Made by a program: the position numbers and the translations under genes
NCBI RefSeq assembly: GCF_003254395.2
Contig: NC_037638.1
Coordinates: forward strand, 9,431,535 to 9,495,534
DNA: 64,000 nt
DNA from: Apis mellifera
Taxonomy: Eukaryota > Arthropoda > Insecta > Hymenoptera > Apidae
Direction: 5' to 3'
Shown: piece after piece, positions 11,451 to 24,640 of the stretch
Layout of the letters: every line of letters starts with the position of its first letter
Position numbering within the stretch: position 1 is the first letter of the stretch
The notes under the pieces: generated by a model
The model's input: the letters and a program-made list of their open reading frames with translations, nothing else
The model's database searches: none
What the model was told of the DNA's origin: nothing

Positions 11451-13851
11451 AACAAGTTGCTTCTACAGGGAGAGGAGGGGAGGGAATCCGCATGCGCGCA
11501 TGCAGTACGTGCGATTAGGTAGAAGTGGAAGTTTACCGAAGTGTCGTGGAACTTTGTTTGATTTGATGGGTGTTGTGCGTGGTTTTGCTCCAAGTTTATA
11601 CTTTTAGACAATTTATCTCTCTTTTTTTTATCAATGATAAGTGTGTAGATAGACTCGAGTCTTCTTTTGGAAATTTTGCTTAATTAGATGTTTTTTCGTG
11701 ATGAATTAGTGGTGAATTAATTAATATTCTTCGAGTATTTGTGAATAAGTGAAGATGCAATATTATTTAAAAAATATGTATAAATGCTATTATCACGATT
11801 TCATTGAAATATTAAGAAATTATTGATTTAAACTGTCTAGGGATCCCTAGATTAAGTTGGGATATTTTAGTTGTATGTTCTGGTATACAAAAGGATATGA
11901 AATATGCATTTTCAACTTTTCTTGTACGTAGAATGTAGTAGGAGGAATTGATATTTCATCGTAATTTATTCATTGCAATGATGAGATCATTAACGACGTT
12001 GGTGATTTCATAATGACGCTTTACGGCGTGAAACAGGAATTCACTTTCTCGTAAACTTTAAATTACAAGAAGAAGTTTGGTCGTTTTCCCTTTAAGTTAA
12101 TAAGTTCAAGTTGTCGAGATGACTGCGGAAAAATCAAATTAACGCGATTATCCACAGTGTACGGATTATACAGGACGACCGTGGCCTTATAGAAGCGCGT
12201 CGACTAGTTAAAAAGTTAATAAATCCAAGATCCTGGCTTATTAACTCTGCCACTTCGTGGAGCGCGCCAAGAATCCGGGTAAACAGTTCTATCATGTCGT
12301 GAAAGGTGTTTTCAGTTAAAAAGCTTGGCAATTTAGACTTGCAATTATTAAATCTTCCTGCCGTGAAAGATATTTTTAAGCAAGGAATTAATCCACTTGA
12401 AATTGTTTATTTATTTATTTATTTAACAACTCGATACTCGAGATTATATACAAATTTTAATTATATCTTACGATGTAAGATAATATTCGTTAATTTCATA
12501 AAAATCAATAAATATATTCTTCGATCATTATTATTCCTTTTTTATATATAATCGACAACTTTAACGCGCTTCGTTACAGGTTCGATGTTTTGATTTGATT
12601 CAATTTATCGATTTCCAAAGAACAATTCATTTTATATCTCCAACACTGCGAAAACTCTTAAAGCCCTCTAATTATCAACCGCGCGAAAACTTCTCGAGCG
12701 TCTAAAATCAGGTTTGAAGTCTTTGGCCCGTCGGTGTTTCGTAGAGATACACCATCCACGCCGCTCGAAACTTCTTCTTCGGAAGGCTGTCAGTTGTCTT
12801 AAAGGATGCTAGCCCGACTCGACTTGAAACTTCATTAACAGCAACAAAAGACCACCCGTTCCTCTGCGGCGTCGATCGATGATTTCAATAATACCGATAT
12901 TTCTCAACTTTTAAATTTCGAGGTTTTGATCGGTTCTCGATCCATTTGCATAGGAGATTAACTTTAAAATAATATTATATCAAGAATCTATATTTGATTA
13001 CGAAAAGGATGAACAAATTGTATTTATTACAATTTGATAAATTCCAATGTACAATTAATTTCCTTTTATGATCTCCCAAAGATCTCATATTTAAAAAAAT
13101 AATCTTCCCCAAATTTAAATCATGCTATTATTCAAACGTTTTCCATGCCTCTAAAAAAAACAAAAAGAAATGTTTGAACCACTTTAATTATTACACACTT
13201 ACACAACCGAGATATATTTAATGCAAACTCCCAATTTCCAATTTATCGATCTTCTAAACCACACCACACCATTTGAAAAGCAAAAGAAGCAACTTCTCGA
13301 TTCTTAATCAAACTAAAAAAATAGCCAATTTTCCAATAGATTCTTCTGACAATCGGCATTGTTGGATCGGTCCCTCCTCCATTTACATATTTCAGCAGTC
13401 GTGCCAACTCGAACCGAGGAACCAGAAGCAAAAAAGTAACTAGAAAAGTAACTAATTAAACCTCGGTCACTATAATTATCCGCGGTTATTCGATGCTTTG
13501 ATTGATAAATTAAAAGTTTACTTTATATTAATTTCAATTCAAATCTTGCCATCGTCTTTAACGATGGGAAGAACCGCAGTTTCGTCGCTCGCGTTTCCAA
13601 CGAAGCGAGCATCTCGACACTCGAGTCACCCCCTCTGTGATAGCTACTTTTCCACTTATAACCAGTACAGAAGAGAGAGGGGGGGGGGAGGCACTTTTGA
13701 TGTCCTCTCGTCTAACAATCGCTGCAAGTTTGTACACGTGTAATTAGTTTAACGAGTAAGCTGGCATTAATTGCTCGCGAGCGAATCGCGCGAGAGGAGA
13801 TCCGGTGAAATTGTTACGTGTCACGCTAACTGGCCGGAACGTTGGAGTTGG

Positions 13852-13853
<2 letters not shown>

Positions 13854-13887
<34 letters not shown>
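13854..13887. repeat. (CT)n microsatellite
   Basis: About 17 uninterrupted CT dinucleotides. This produces the spurious Ser-Leu and Arg-Glu repeats in overlapping frames on both strands. Confidence 0.95.
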
Positions 13888-13890
<3 letters not shown>

Positions 13891-14780
13891 TACTTTCTCC
13901 TCATTAATTCCGCGGGCGAACTCTTGGAAAAATATTTTTCGAACGTGGATAACGGCAATGGGCAGGGTTGGATATCTGGATCCCGATATCGATGTCGAGC
14001 AGAGTTTAAATTTATTCGAATAATTTTCGAGGGAGAAGCGGCTTTTTATTTTTTTGATAATTGTTATTTCGAATTTGATGCGATATGTGAATGAGTTTGT
14101 TTTTATCCGATAGAAATGTAGAGAATCATTTTCTTGTTCAGTATAAAAGTTGTTTTTCTTGTGATCTTTGTATGAGTGATCAACTTCGATTTTTTTAATC
14201 TTGCAATCTTTAATAAATCGATCATTATCGAAGAAAAAAAAGAAAAGAATCACATAAGAATCCGAATTTAATTGACAATTAATACGAATGATACGAAGTC
14301 GAAGGAAAAGCTCTTTGAAATACATGAAAAAATAACATAGACTCTTCATTGTTTCTTCAAAATTTAATGACTATAATCAAGATATCCTCTCGTTTACCTT
14401 TTAATCATTTTTCAAGTATTAATGCACGACGCTTCCTGTTTAGTTATTCACCTCCTCAAAAATTCGAGGATCGAGGTATTTCGCTTTGATTATTCCTCTG
14501 GTGTCAAGAAAACGCCGCGCGAGTATCCTCTTCGAGGGTATAAATATTGCGTTGCCAGTTCTCGAACGAGAACGAGCAAGGGTGTGCTCTTTTTTTTCTT
14601 TCCTCCCTTTTTCTCCCTTCCTGTCCCACTTCACCCTCCTCCTTCCTCTCCTCCTCCTCCTCTTTTCTTCTTTTTCTTACGCTCGAACCGCGACGCAAGC
14701 GTCGGTTCAGAAAGCAAAAGCGATCCCACTCGAGGGTTCTCGAGAGAAAAGATACGAGACGCCGGAGAAACCGGAGTGAA

Positions 14781-14806
14781 AAAGAGAGAGAGAGAAAGAG
14801 AGAGAC
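14781..14806. repeat. (GA)n microsatellite, interrupted
   Basis: A GA run interrupted by one AAG. The reverse strand reads as a CT tract. Confidence 0.9.
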
Positions 14807-16000
14807 GAAGGGAGGCCGCGTCCCGGTTAAAGAGGATTCGGTATCTTTGTTTGCCGGCGGATTAATCCGAGCTCAAGGCCACTTTTACACGGAGCCGTCT
14901 CTGATCCTGTCTCATCCGCATGGGGACTGCCCCTCCTTTGGACTTTTTTCTTTTTTTTTTTCATATCTGCCACCCCGTTTACTTTTGGCCCGCTTCTCCT
15001 AGGATTTTCGAGGACTGCGTAGCTACGCTCATCCTGGTAAATTCCATCAGCGTGATGGGGGATTATTTGTTTTTGAGAATTTTGGATTCGGAATTTTTAT
15101 CCTTTCCAACTGTTTCATCTAAAAATTGGAATTAATTAGTCGAGTAGATAGGTTGTTATAATATGTTTTGATAGAATTAGTCGGAAAATTATTGAAATTG
15201 TTTAACTTGTTCTGATCCTCATTTGGAATATGTTTATGTTTAGAAATTTGGAGAAAAGTTGAATGATTTGGAGGAGACATTTAATCTTAATATAATCTAT
15301 ATATTTTAACGCATAACAATTCTTCTATTTCGAATTAGAATTATTCGAGGATTCAAAAAAGCATTTAGAGAATTCAGGATCAATCAATTATCATTCAAAG
15401 GAGATTTTTCGTGGTTGGAAGATTTTGATATTGCGAGTTCCACGAGTATTTCATCATTGTAGAGGTCTATAATGCTTCTAAATCTCTCAAAAGATACCAG
15501 AATTCTCTATTCTGTGGAATCTTCGAGGTCAAAGACCTGCATAAAAATAGTTCACGAGTCAGAAGTTTCGAGAATATTTGATGCCAGCCTATATATCATC
15601 CTAAGCTTATCGACACTATCGGAATTTCCCGATAATTCTGAAAATTCCCATTTCCTATAATCATCAATACCTTGGAAATATCTAAAATCTTCTTTATTTA
15701 TTAATATTATATTGCTTGACAATAATTGTACATCTCAGAAATGATAGATGTTTAAAAAAATTCTAAAAATTTATCAATATAATAATTTTCTAAAGATTTA
15801 TTAACTTGTTAATAAATCTTTAACAAAATATTAATATATGAGATCCTTTTGTTAATATACAAAAATATCTTGATGAGATTTGTTTATTAAATTATGAACA
15901 ATTTAAGTTGAATGAAGCGAAACTAGGATAAATAGAGGATGAATAGAGACACATATATATTTTTAGCCTCTAATGATTGATTTTTTAAAGATGTTCATCC

Positions 16001-19000
16001 TGTATTTTTATACAATATCTTATACAAAATAAAAGAAACATAAAGTATAGAAGTGCAGTTAGGATATCATTTCTCAAACGAAAGACGTTTCCAAATCGTG
16101 TATCAAACACACAAGTTTGAAAGTTATACGTGATTCAATGTTTATCCAACGCAATCTTAAGCTTAATTACACCTCGTTATTACCAATCATAATCCTGCGT
16201 AGTTGCAAATATCTGAAATGGGGGTTATATTTTAGGATACGACATTGTAATTACCGTAAGTAATCTCTGTCTAATCTTCTTGAGAGAGTTTGCCGAAACG
16301 GCAGTGCCTTAAGGCGATCTGTATCTGAACTATTATTCGATCTTCTGGTTTGATTAGAACTTATACAGCCTCATTATCTTATCCATATCATTCAAAAGTC
16401 TTTCAATGCTTGTATACAAAGATAACGTTGATTCGATCGAATGTCTGAAGAGATGAAATGTCGAAAGAAAGTGTTTTTTCTTTCTTTTTTTTTCTTTATA
16501 TAAATGATTTCCATGTTATATAAATAACCATTGAAACGATTGAAACACGATAAATGCGATGTGTCGTCGTTCGACAATGTCCAATATTTATTATCATTTT
16601 TCTCCAACCTTCATCCGTTTCTTCCTTTCACTCAATTGATGCCATACAAGGCAAGGGGGTACTTTTCGTTCGAGCGTAGTGATTTTTCTCGATTCCAATG
16701 GGAACCATGTGCTGCATCGTCTCTTCTTCGTGGTCAGAAATATTTGATTCCTTCCTTTCGATAAATCGAGGAAACAAGCTCGTAAAAGCGATCTACCGAT
16801 AGCTAAATACAAATGTTCCAATTGTATTCCATTAAACATGGATTGTGGCCAATAAAAAAATGTTCACTATGATTGTACGAATTAATTTTTAATAACAATT
16901 AAATGATGTAATATCGATCCTCTGTATTTACACATTCATTTCTGTTTCTAATTGTAAATTACAATTTTAGAAATTGTTTTATGAAAAGAGAAGTCACTTA
17001 AAAATATCCATAATCATTCTAACTGTTCTTTAGATAGATAAAGATGTATAAAATAAATAACAATTCTATCAATTCAATATTTCTATCTGAAAAAATTTAA
17101 CGAAAGATTGATAAATTCATCTATCATTAAATCTATCAAATAAAAAATAAAAAAATACATACCTGAATCACGGTAAAAGAATCTTCGAAAGTTTCATTTA
17201 TAAATCTTTGTGAATCTTCATCCCAATGGCGAAAACAAGTCCCTCTCCCATCATTTCTGTCGCAAATCTCTCTCTTGTCAAACGTCTAGAGCACTCGGCT
17301 CTAATGGAATCGCGGTCTTTATCAGCAGGGACGTGTGAATTTTTTTTTATTTTTATTTTTTTTCCCCCTCCCTGCCCTTTTCTCTCGGTGTCAATTCTGC
17401 GCGAGGGACGCGTGTCGTTGGCAGGGAGTGTATAAAAGGTGGGAAAATTTGATGACACGGCGAGAGGCGTCCATATCGTGTGGAATATAAGATGTGTGCA
17501 AGCATTCGGCGAGAGAGAAGGGTATAAAGTTAAACAATTTACGGGGCTTGGCTTAGCTTATGGTGAAATTATACCGTAGCTGAGATCGACAAGCCTGATA
17601 CAAACACGAGGAGCGAGGATGTAACTTTTCCTCCGCGATATAAATCATCCTCCAGTCATTCGCTCCAACTGTATTCGTCTTGTTCAGCGATTTTTCTGTA
17701 TAAGAAGGGATGAATAAATTTGATTTTTGGATTTTAATTCACGTAAGATATTGTTGATCGACTCGAGGAATTATAAGATGCAATCAGATTAATATTTTTC
17801 TTTACACAGATTTTAAAATCGGGTTTAGAGAAGACGAATAAATTTAAATAAGACAAGGGTTTTTGAAATATGATAGACTTTGTAAAGAATTGGATTTATA
17901 AAATTTTGGCTTTTCTATCTAATTTCTATTTATCTGGTGAAACGAGAGTTGAAACGTTTCTCTTTTTCTCTAGAAGGGGATGTTTACGAGGAAAGTTTCA
18001 GTTTAACGACACTACACGTAACTATATATATATCTTACAGCTAAGATCAACGTGTAATATTCGCTATTACGAAGTTAATATCTGATAGGCTTTATTGAAA
18101 TGTTTAAGCAGGCTATTAACCCTCCAAATTATCCACGCGATAATAATCGTTCGTTGAGAATCGTTCGTGTGCTTTATCTTGAGCCAGTAAAGTTTTCGGG
18201 CCAACGATGAATTGTTAATAAAAATTAATTATTCGCAATTTAAATGATAAAGTTACACTCGAAGAGGATTAAAAAAGGTGGATTAAAAATTCGTAACTAA
18301 TTATAAATAAAATATATACATTTGGCCAAGTTTGTTTTCAACAAAAAAAAAAGAAAAAATTTCAATCAGAAACTGTTAATAATAATAATGAAATTTTCTG
18401 AAGTTCGCGTTGTATGAAATATTCATACGCCATTCCAGGAAACTTGGTAATTTCCAGGGACCCGGTTAAACGATTTTCGAATTATATACGACACTGGCAA
18501 CCGTATTAAATTTAATAGGAAAGTTACCAAAAATTCGAGATCGGTTCGAGATACGTTTACGATTACGAGTTTCGTTCGCCAAATAGATATTTCACCACGT
18601 ATAACCGAATATTATACACCGAATAACCGGTATTATGGAGTATCGTAAGACTCCATCAATTCCACGAGAACTTTTGCAATTCTGTGAAAAGGAAAGAATT
18701 AGAAAGAAATCTTGGAGCATTCTGTTATCTGCTCGGGAGGGACGATTGAATTATTAAGCTGAAAGACAATGCTGCAAGATTGGTGAATTCACGAGAGGAC
18801 GCCATCTTATGGAAACAGGTTGCATGTGCAACTGCAAACAAACTGTATCTTAAGGTTACATTTTCGTAGTTGTGCTCGTACGTGCTTCATTTAGGTATTA
18901 ATTATTCTCACCATTTGGCCAGAAGAAACTGGGATAACTTCGTTGAGATTTCGACCAGTGTCTGATCTATGAAAAAAAAGTAAACATTATTGGATAATCG

Positions 19001-22000
19001 GGAAAGATTCGAGACAGGAACTTTAACATTTATCTATCTAACAGGTATTGTTTTATTCTTTTGATGGATGGATCGAAGTTTTGAGTTTTGTTGATATTTT
19101 CTGTCGAAGAGAAACAATGAATGGAAAAGGTATTCCCAAAAAACATGTTGGTGAAACAATACTGATGGTAAAAATTTGTTTATTTTTATTTTCTTCCTTT
19201 CCTGGAAAAATAACATAAATACGTTAATAGAAGTTTTATAGATAAAAAAAAAATAATAAAAATGTTGCTGTTGTTGTTTTATGGATATTTTTATCGCGTG
19301 TTGGATAATCCATTATCCTAGATAGAATGAATCTTTTTTTTGCAATTCCACCGTACATTATTTTTACAATTAATAAAATACCGTGCTCTTTTTTAATTAA
19401 AATTGATCTTATATATTAAAGAGTTTATTTCTTAATTCATTTCATTAATTCTACAATGATGATGCAACTTTTTAATGATTCCACCTTCATCATGCTTGTT
19501 ATTCATTTTCCATCCATATTTGTGCTCAACTTCGCCCCTTTTACTATTGTCAGCGTGTCGCTTCTCCTCCATACTGGGAGAACTAAGTTTTGCTGTACTT
19601 CGTCAATAAGGGACGGGAGCTAATTAAAGTTTTCTGAACAACATTCGATGGGTCGATCATCTCGCGGTAACTGGGTCTTATTCTCAGTTCTAGATATACC
19701 TTTACACGCGATTCCAGTAGAATATTCTACTTGCAATTATGGTAAAATGTATTTTCGATCTGTATTTCGTAGAAGGATAATTAAAAAATCATAACCAAAA
19801 CCATAATCTAAATGAAAATATTTCATTCCCATTTTCCATTTTATAGCCTAAAAAAAATCAAGCAAAGAATTCCATCGAGATTAATCATTTAATATCTTCG
19901 AAGAAGTGAAATTCACTATTTTCTTGTGCATCAAAAAAAAAAGAATCTTGAAAACATTTCTTAAAAATTTTAATAAAAATTCGCGTATCAAAATTTTGAT
20001 TCGATTCGTTAAAATTTTAATGCAAATCTACAATTCAAACTTTCACTCGTTCATTTATATTTTTCTTTTTAGAAAGAAACCAAGTTAAGGATTCCATTCG
20101 ATCCAATTGTTTCTCCCGAAAAAAAAGAAAATTCTCCATCCTCGTCGTTTCACTTTAGACTCAAAGTAGTTTTCACCGGTGTGCAGAAATATCTCCGCTA
20201 CCGAAACGGTACCTCTGGGATGCATCGAATTCGATAACCCTTTCTCTTTCTTTCTCTCTTTCTTTTTTTTTTTGTCCCTCGGCCGGCACACGTGAGGGTA
20301 CTACTCATTTCCAGAGACAAGCCACGTTATAACCGTGTCGAAGATCGATACGATCGATTCGCTCCAATTTCAGCGGGGGTGTATCGCGTTCCATCGGATC
20401 CGTATCATCTCCTTAACGGATCGTTCGCTACCCACCACCACTACTATTACTACTATTACCACTACTAGTAGCTAGCTCGCCTACCTCGCATTTTAAACTG
20501 CTGATTCGACGGACGACGATTTATCTCGGACAGTGCAGCGACAGGCAAACATTATTACGCCTTGTTATCGAGAGTTGGAGCGCGGCTACGTGCTGTTGTC
20601 CACCCTCCGTTCCCGTATCTCTGCCGCTCTTATTTTCTCGCGCCTAATGTCGATGATCCCCTTTTCCCCTCCTCGTCTCTCTCCCACGAAGGGAAAAAGA
20701 TTCCCTCTCATTAGTGTCATTGATTTCTCTCTCCTTCGTGATTTACCTTTTCCTTCTCCGCCAATTCGAGGGCGGATTTTTCCAGAGGAAGAAATTTTAT
20801 TTTATTGAAAGGGACGAAGGAATTATTTCGTAATAATTTTCTTTTTCTTTCTTTTCTTAATGTTTTTCTTGTCGCACAAAGTTCGTTCAACTCGGTTGAA
20901 AATATTAATCATTGTTGCAGGAAGGATTAATTTCGTTTCCTTTTGAGGAGAGGAAGGAAGAAATTGAAGTTCCGCTTAGTTTAGACGTTCGGGAGGAATA
21001 TAATTACCGGGGCGTTTAAATTTCTTTAGGCGAGCAGATGTTATCAAATAATGTTTCCGAGTAGAAGAAATCACGCGGGAAGTAGTCTCGAAGTTCTTAC
21101 TTAGTTGATTAATCTTGATCGATTAATCTCCACTTCTCCTCGCCCAGATCAAAAAGAGATTCGATCAAGAATCGTTATTATTTATAAATTTCGATAATCA
21201 TTTCGTTATTTTGAATAATATTATAATATTCGAAGCTTTTCTTTTCTTTTCTTTTTTTCAATCGATCACTTTTATCGTGTTTACAATATATTCCCAACGA
21301 TAAAATGAAAATGATTGGCCGACGAGTACACATCCAATGCGATGAAATTTTTAAACATTCTTTTTTTTTTTTTTTTTTAATTCTTCTCGAATATCGCGAT
21401 ACACATCGCGAGATAAATATTGATACCCGCCAACTGCATTATTAATCCCCAATGTTTATTCCCTCCTCCCCCTCGATTTAATAATCAATTCATCGCACCA
21501 CGCGGGTAGCATTTAAATTTTATACCCCATCCCTAATCTAATTTTCATCAGACACCGTTTATAATCACTTTTCCAATAATCATAAATTTTTATTCATCTA
21601 CGATAAGGACTGGCTCGGAATATCCTCGCGAAATATCCGCAATCGGATCGGTTTAAGTCGTGTTCATATCGAGGAGAGGGAGGAGAGAGGGAAAATATCG
21701 CGTCATCACCTTCGAAGAAACAAATCCTGACGAAGAGGAGGAATCGCATTATCGAGGCTCTCGAAACTCTCTCGATCAAACTTTCCAACGATTCTCTCTC
21801 TCTCGATATTTCCACGTTTATGAGAGATCGAGGATCCTCCCTTTTCTTTCGCCGGGCCAGCCAAACTTTTCACTTAACGGAAGGAATCGCAAAATGGAAC
21901 ATTGGATTTCAATTAACAATTCCGTTCCGTTCCGGTATTAATTCGGGGTGGAGGGTGGATAGAAGTCGAAATAAATACGTGCGTAGCCGTTTCCCCCAAC

Positions 22001-24426
22001 TTTCCTAAGAATGTAATTATTCACTGCTGAGCCCTTTATAATAATGACAAATGGCCTCTCTCTGGCCGCCTCTGTGTGTCCTTTTGTGTGTCTCGCGCAA
22101 CGCAACGCCTTCGAAAACGTCAGACATTTCCAGACAAACCTGCCACGCCTAACGATTCTTTAACTTCTTCTTCGAGTATCAAACTTGGGAGAGAGGGAGA
22201 AGGGGGCACCGACTGTGCGAATACAGTGTATTAAATTGCAGAGGGAGAATTTCCGCGAGACGTTTCGTTCACAGCTGGCCAACAGATATAATGGATTAAT
22301 CCTTGAACGAGTTATAATGGCTCAGACGGATACACGGTGCATTTATGAATTTATGAATTCAATTGAATTCGTTTTTCTTAATTCTCGGCCAATTATTTGT
22401 TTTCATTCTAACGGTTGTCATCTCGTTATGACGTATATCGTTATCGTAGAACTTGCTTATTTTATTTCTCCCTTTTTTCGAGCTTAATAATTGATTAATC
22501 TTTACCACTTTGTTAATTATAATCGTGTATTTATGCTTCTTATATGCATGAAAAATTGATTGACTTACTTATTTAACTTCATTCTACTTGTTATTTTACT
22601 TAGCTGACTCCCTATTACTTTTTAGATAAATGCTTTTGTCACGATTGTTCGTCCATGACTAACCTCTACTACTTATCTCACTCCATAATTGTCTTATTCT
22701 ACTTACACGATAAAAGAATGATCCATACAACTTGCCAGACTTGCCAGAGCAATTTATTTATTAAACATTAATTAGATTGTCCTTTTCTTCATTGATTTTG
22801 CGTTATTTTTCCAAATTAACAATCTTATTATTCTTATCCTTTGGATCAAAGATTGTTCTATAACTATAACTTGGTTGTAAAAATTGCATTTGCATTTCAC
22901 ACAAAGTTTTAAATCTTTATCCAATCGACTTCTGCATAGATGGAAGTCTTCCAAGAAAAAACTTTTAGATTTAGCTTCCCCGCAGGAGGAGATTGATCTT
23001 GTTTGCGTTTGGCTTTCAGATGAAATCCAGAAAGCTTTGATATCGTGACACCTTGGTTGTCGTAGACGAAGTTTCCATTTCTCCAGGATTTTTCTGCGTG
23101 CTTGCTGCCCTCGCAACACCTTGCTCTCTTTGATCCGCGCGAAATCTAGGGAAGTGATTATCTCGGAGAGGAGGCATGCATCAAGGGAAAGAAAGAGTGG
23201 GGGGGGGGGAGGGGAGGAGTGCAGCCCATCCGTCTAGCCGAGAGAGGATGAAATTTGAATTCGAATACGTGGCGTGTTGCTGGGTGGAAAGGACGTCCGA
23301 TTTACATTAAATTTACATTGCTATAACTTGGCTTCGTGTCTGAGATTGATATGGCCATGGCGAAAGATCTCTTTCTCCGAATCTCTCAGCAGGAGTACGC
23401 TTTCATTTGATGCAAGCTTCGAGGAAACGTTGATACATGTCCAGGTTGGCGAAGTCATCCTTGGACTGTTTTTATCAGACACCAGATTTGCCTAATCAGA
23501 TTTCAAGAATTCCATTTTGATTATATATGTTTTCGAACAGAAAATATCTTTGCTTTCTTTCTCCAGAATAGATATAGTAGATCTTTGCAGTATTATTATT
23601 TCTTATTCTGAGAAATGTGTTTGAGCATTTTTAATCTTTTAAAATAATATTCATTGACAAACAGATGTCGTTTTTTAAAATTACATTTCATTCAGTAGAA
23701 GTACAAGTATTATAAAAGATCAAAATTCGAATATCTATCTTAAAAATTCGTCGGTAAAAAATCAAATTTATTATCGTATCTGTCCATATTTCGACCCACG
23801 TATCGAAGTATTCATCGATGTGATCCTCCAATATAGTTGGATGCATTTATAGATAAATACAGTGACATGTGGAGAACGAGACGAATATCGAATTTTCCAC
23901 GAAAGTGATTATGTTTTAATTGATTTCGTAAGCTTTAAATCCTGTTTTTACGAGAAATCGATAAATAGCTTATGGACCCCAATATTTTCTAGTCTTTCTT
24001 CCTCTGTATTTCCTGAATTTTACATTTAAAATAGTCAATTTTTCAGTCCTTCGGTAAATTGGCCATTTGTATAATATTTAATTAATTTAAATTACGGGCT
24101 ATAACTTATATTCCAGTATGCATACAATGCAAAAATTCTATTCTTATAACTCGTGTATGCGTCCACAATCAAACGTTTCTTCAAAAATGCAAATTTGCAA
24201 TTTATATTCTATCCATACTTTCATTTTCAGAATCATTCCTTCCTTCATCCTCGATACTTCAAACATACAACTATAAACATTCGATATCTCCATTCTCGAT
24301 CATTTATTCCAACGAATTTGAGAACGTTTCGAGTCACTTCGAACGAAATGGCGGGAAATTCAAATTCTAAAAATAATAAATAGATAGTGAAACCCGTATA
24401 ATGATCACATTTTCCTCTTATTCCAG
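16001..24426 (+). other. Intron 2 of the dpr-family gene, right part
   Basis: AT-rich intron with GC-richer patches near 17200-17430, 20280-20800, 21590-22300 and 23100-23280. It contains a trinucleotide (ACT/CCA) stretch near 20432-20470 and a perfect 16-bp palindrome GAATTCAATTGAATTC near 22356. No splice-bounded coding segment was found. The intron ends in a good acceptor (CCTCTTATTCCAG) at the next Ig exon. Confidence 0.8.
20430..20470. repeat. Imperfect CCA/ACT trinucleotide repeat
   Basis: A run of CAC/CCA/ACT triplets with interruptions, in a GC-rich patch of intron 2. Confidence 0.75.
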
Positions 24427-24640
24427 GTGTCCTGGGTGCGCAGACGTGGCGACGAGCTCCACTTGCTCACGATCGGCCTCGACACGTACGCGAGCGACTC
24501 GAGGTTCTCGCTCGCCTTGGAGAAGCCGAATGATTGGCGGCTGCTTTTAAGTTCGGCGACCGAACGAGACGGCGGTGTGTACGAGTGTCAAGTCAGTGCT
24601 CATCCCCCATTAATCAGAACTGTCCATCTGACGGTGTCAG
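24427..24640 (+). CDS. dpr-family Ig cell-surface protein, exon with second half of Ig domain 1
   Basis: The exon has 71 codons plus one base (phase 0 in, phase 1 out), with acceptor TATTCCAG and a strong donor GTGAGT. It opens with VSWVRRRGDELHLLTIG, the C-strand tryptophan and the run that follows it in dpr proteins. It continues through TYASDSRFSL and NDWRLLL to DGGVYECQVSAHPP, the D-x-G-x-Y-x-C F-strand signature with the second disulfide cysteine (residue 54 of the exon), and closes with the G strand (VHLTVS). Joined to the exon at 10245 it gives a complete Ig1 of normal length with every core residue intact, so there is no sign of decay. The RRRGDELH and ECQVSAHPP details resemble the dpr14/18/20-type subgroup, but that is from memory and unchecked. 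Ig2 should follow in phase 1. Confidence 0.95.

Larger units (their letters stand above)
10395..16000 (+). other. Intron 2 of the dpr-family gene, left part
   Basis: This is the start of a 14,032-base intron that splits Ig domain 1 between its B and C strands, with donor GTAAAT. It contains a GC-rich island with a 143-codon ORF (10990-11480), further islands near 12700-12880, 13550-13850 and 14500-15010, and CT/GA microsatellites. Long ORFs at 13744-14349 and 14422-15002 run through these low-complexity tracts and look spurious. Confidence 0.8.

Noticed and set aside
13744..14349. 201-codon minus-strand ORF, the longest frame in the window
   Set aside because: It runs through the (CT)n microsatellite, which gives an Arg-Glu repeat, and through AT-rich DNA with Lys/Phe/Ile-biased composition. 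No domain, and overlapping plus frames exist.
14422..15002. Overlapping 147-, 97- and 151-codon plus frames
   Set aside because: All three plus frames and the minus strand are open over a TCC/CT-rich and GA-rich stretch, so openness reflects composition. No splice or domain support.
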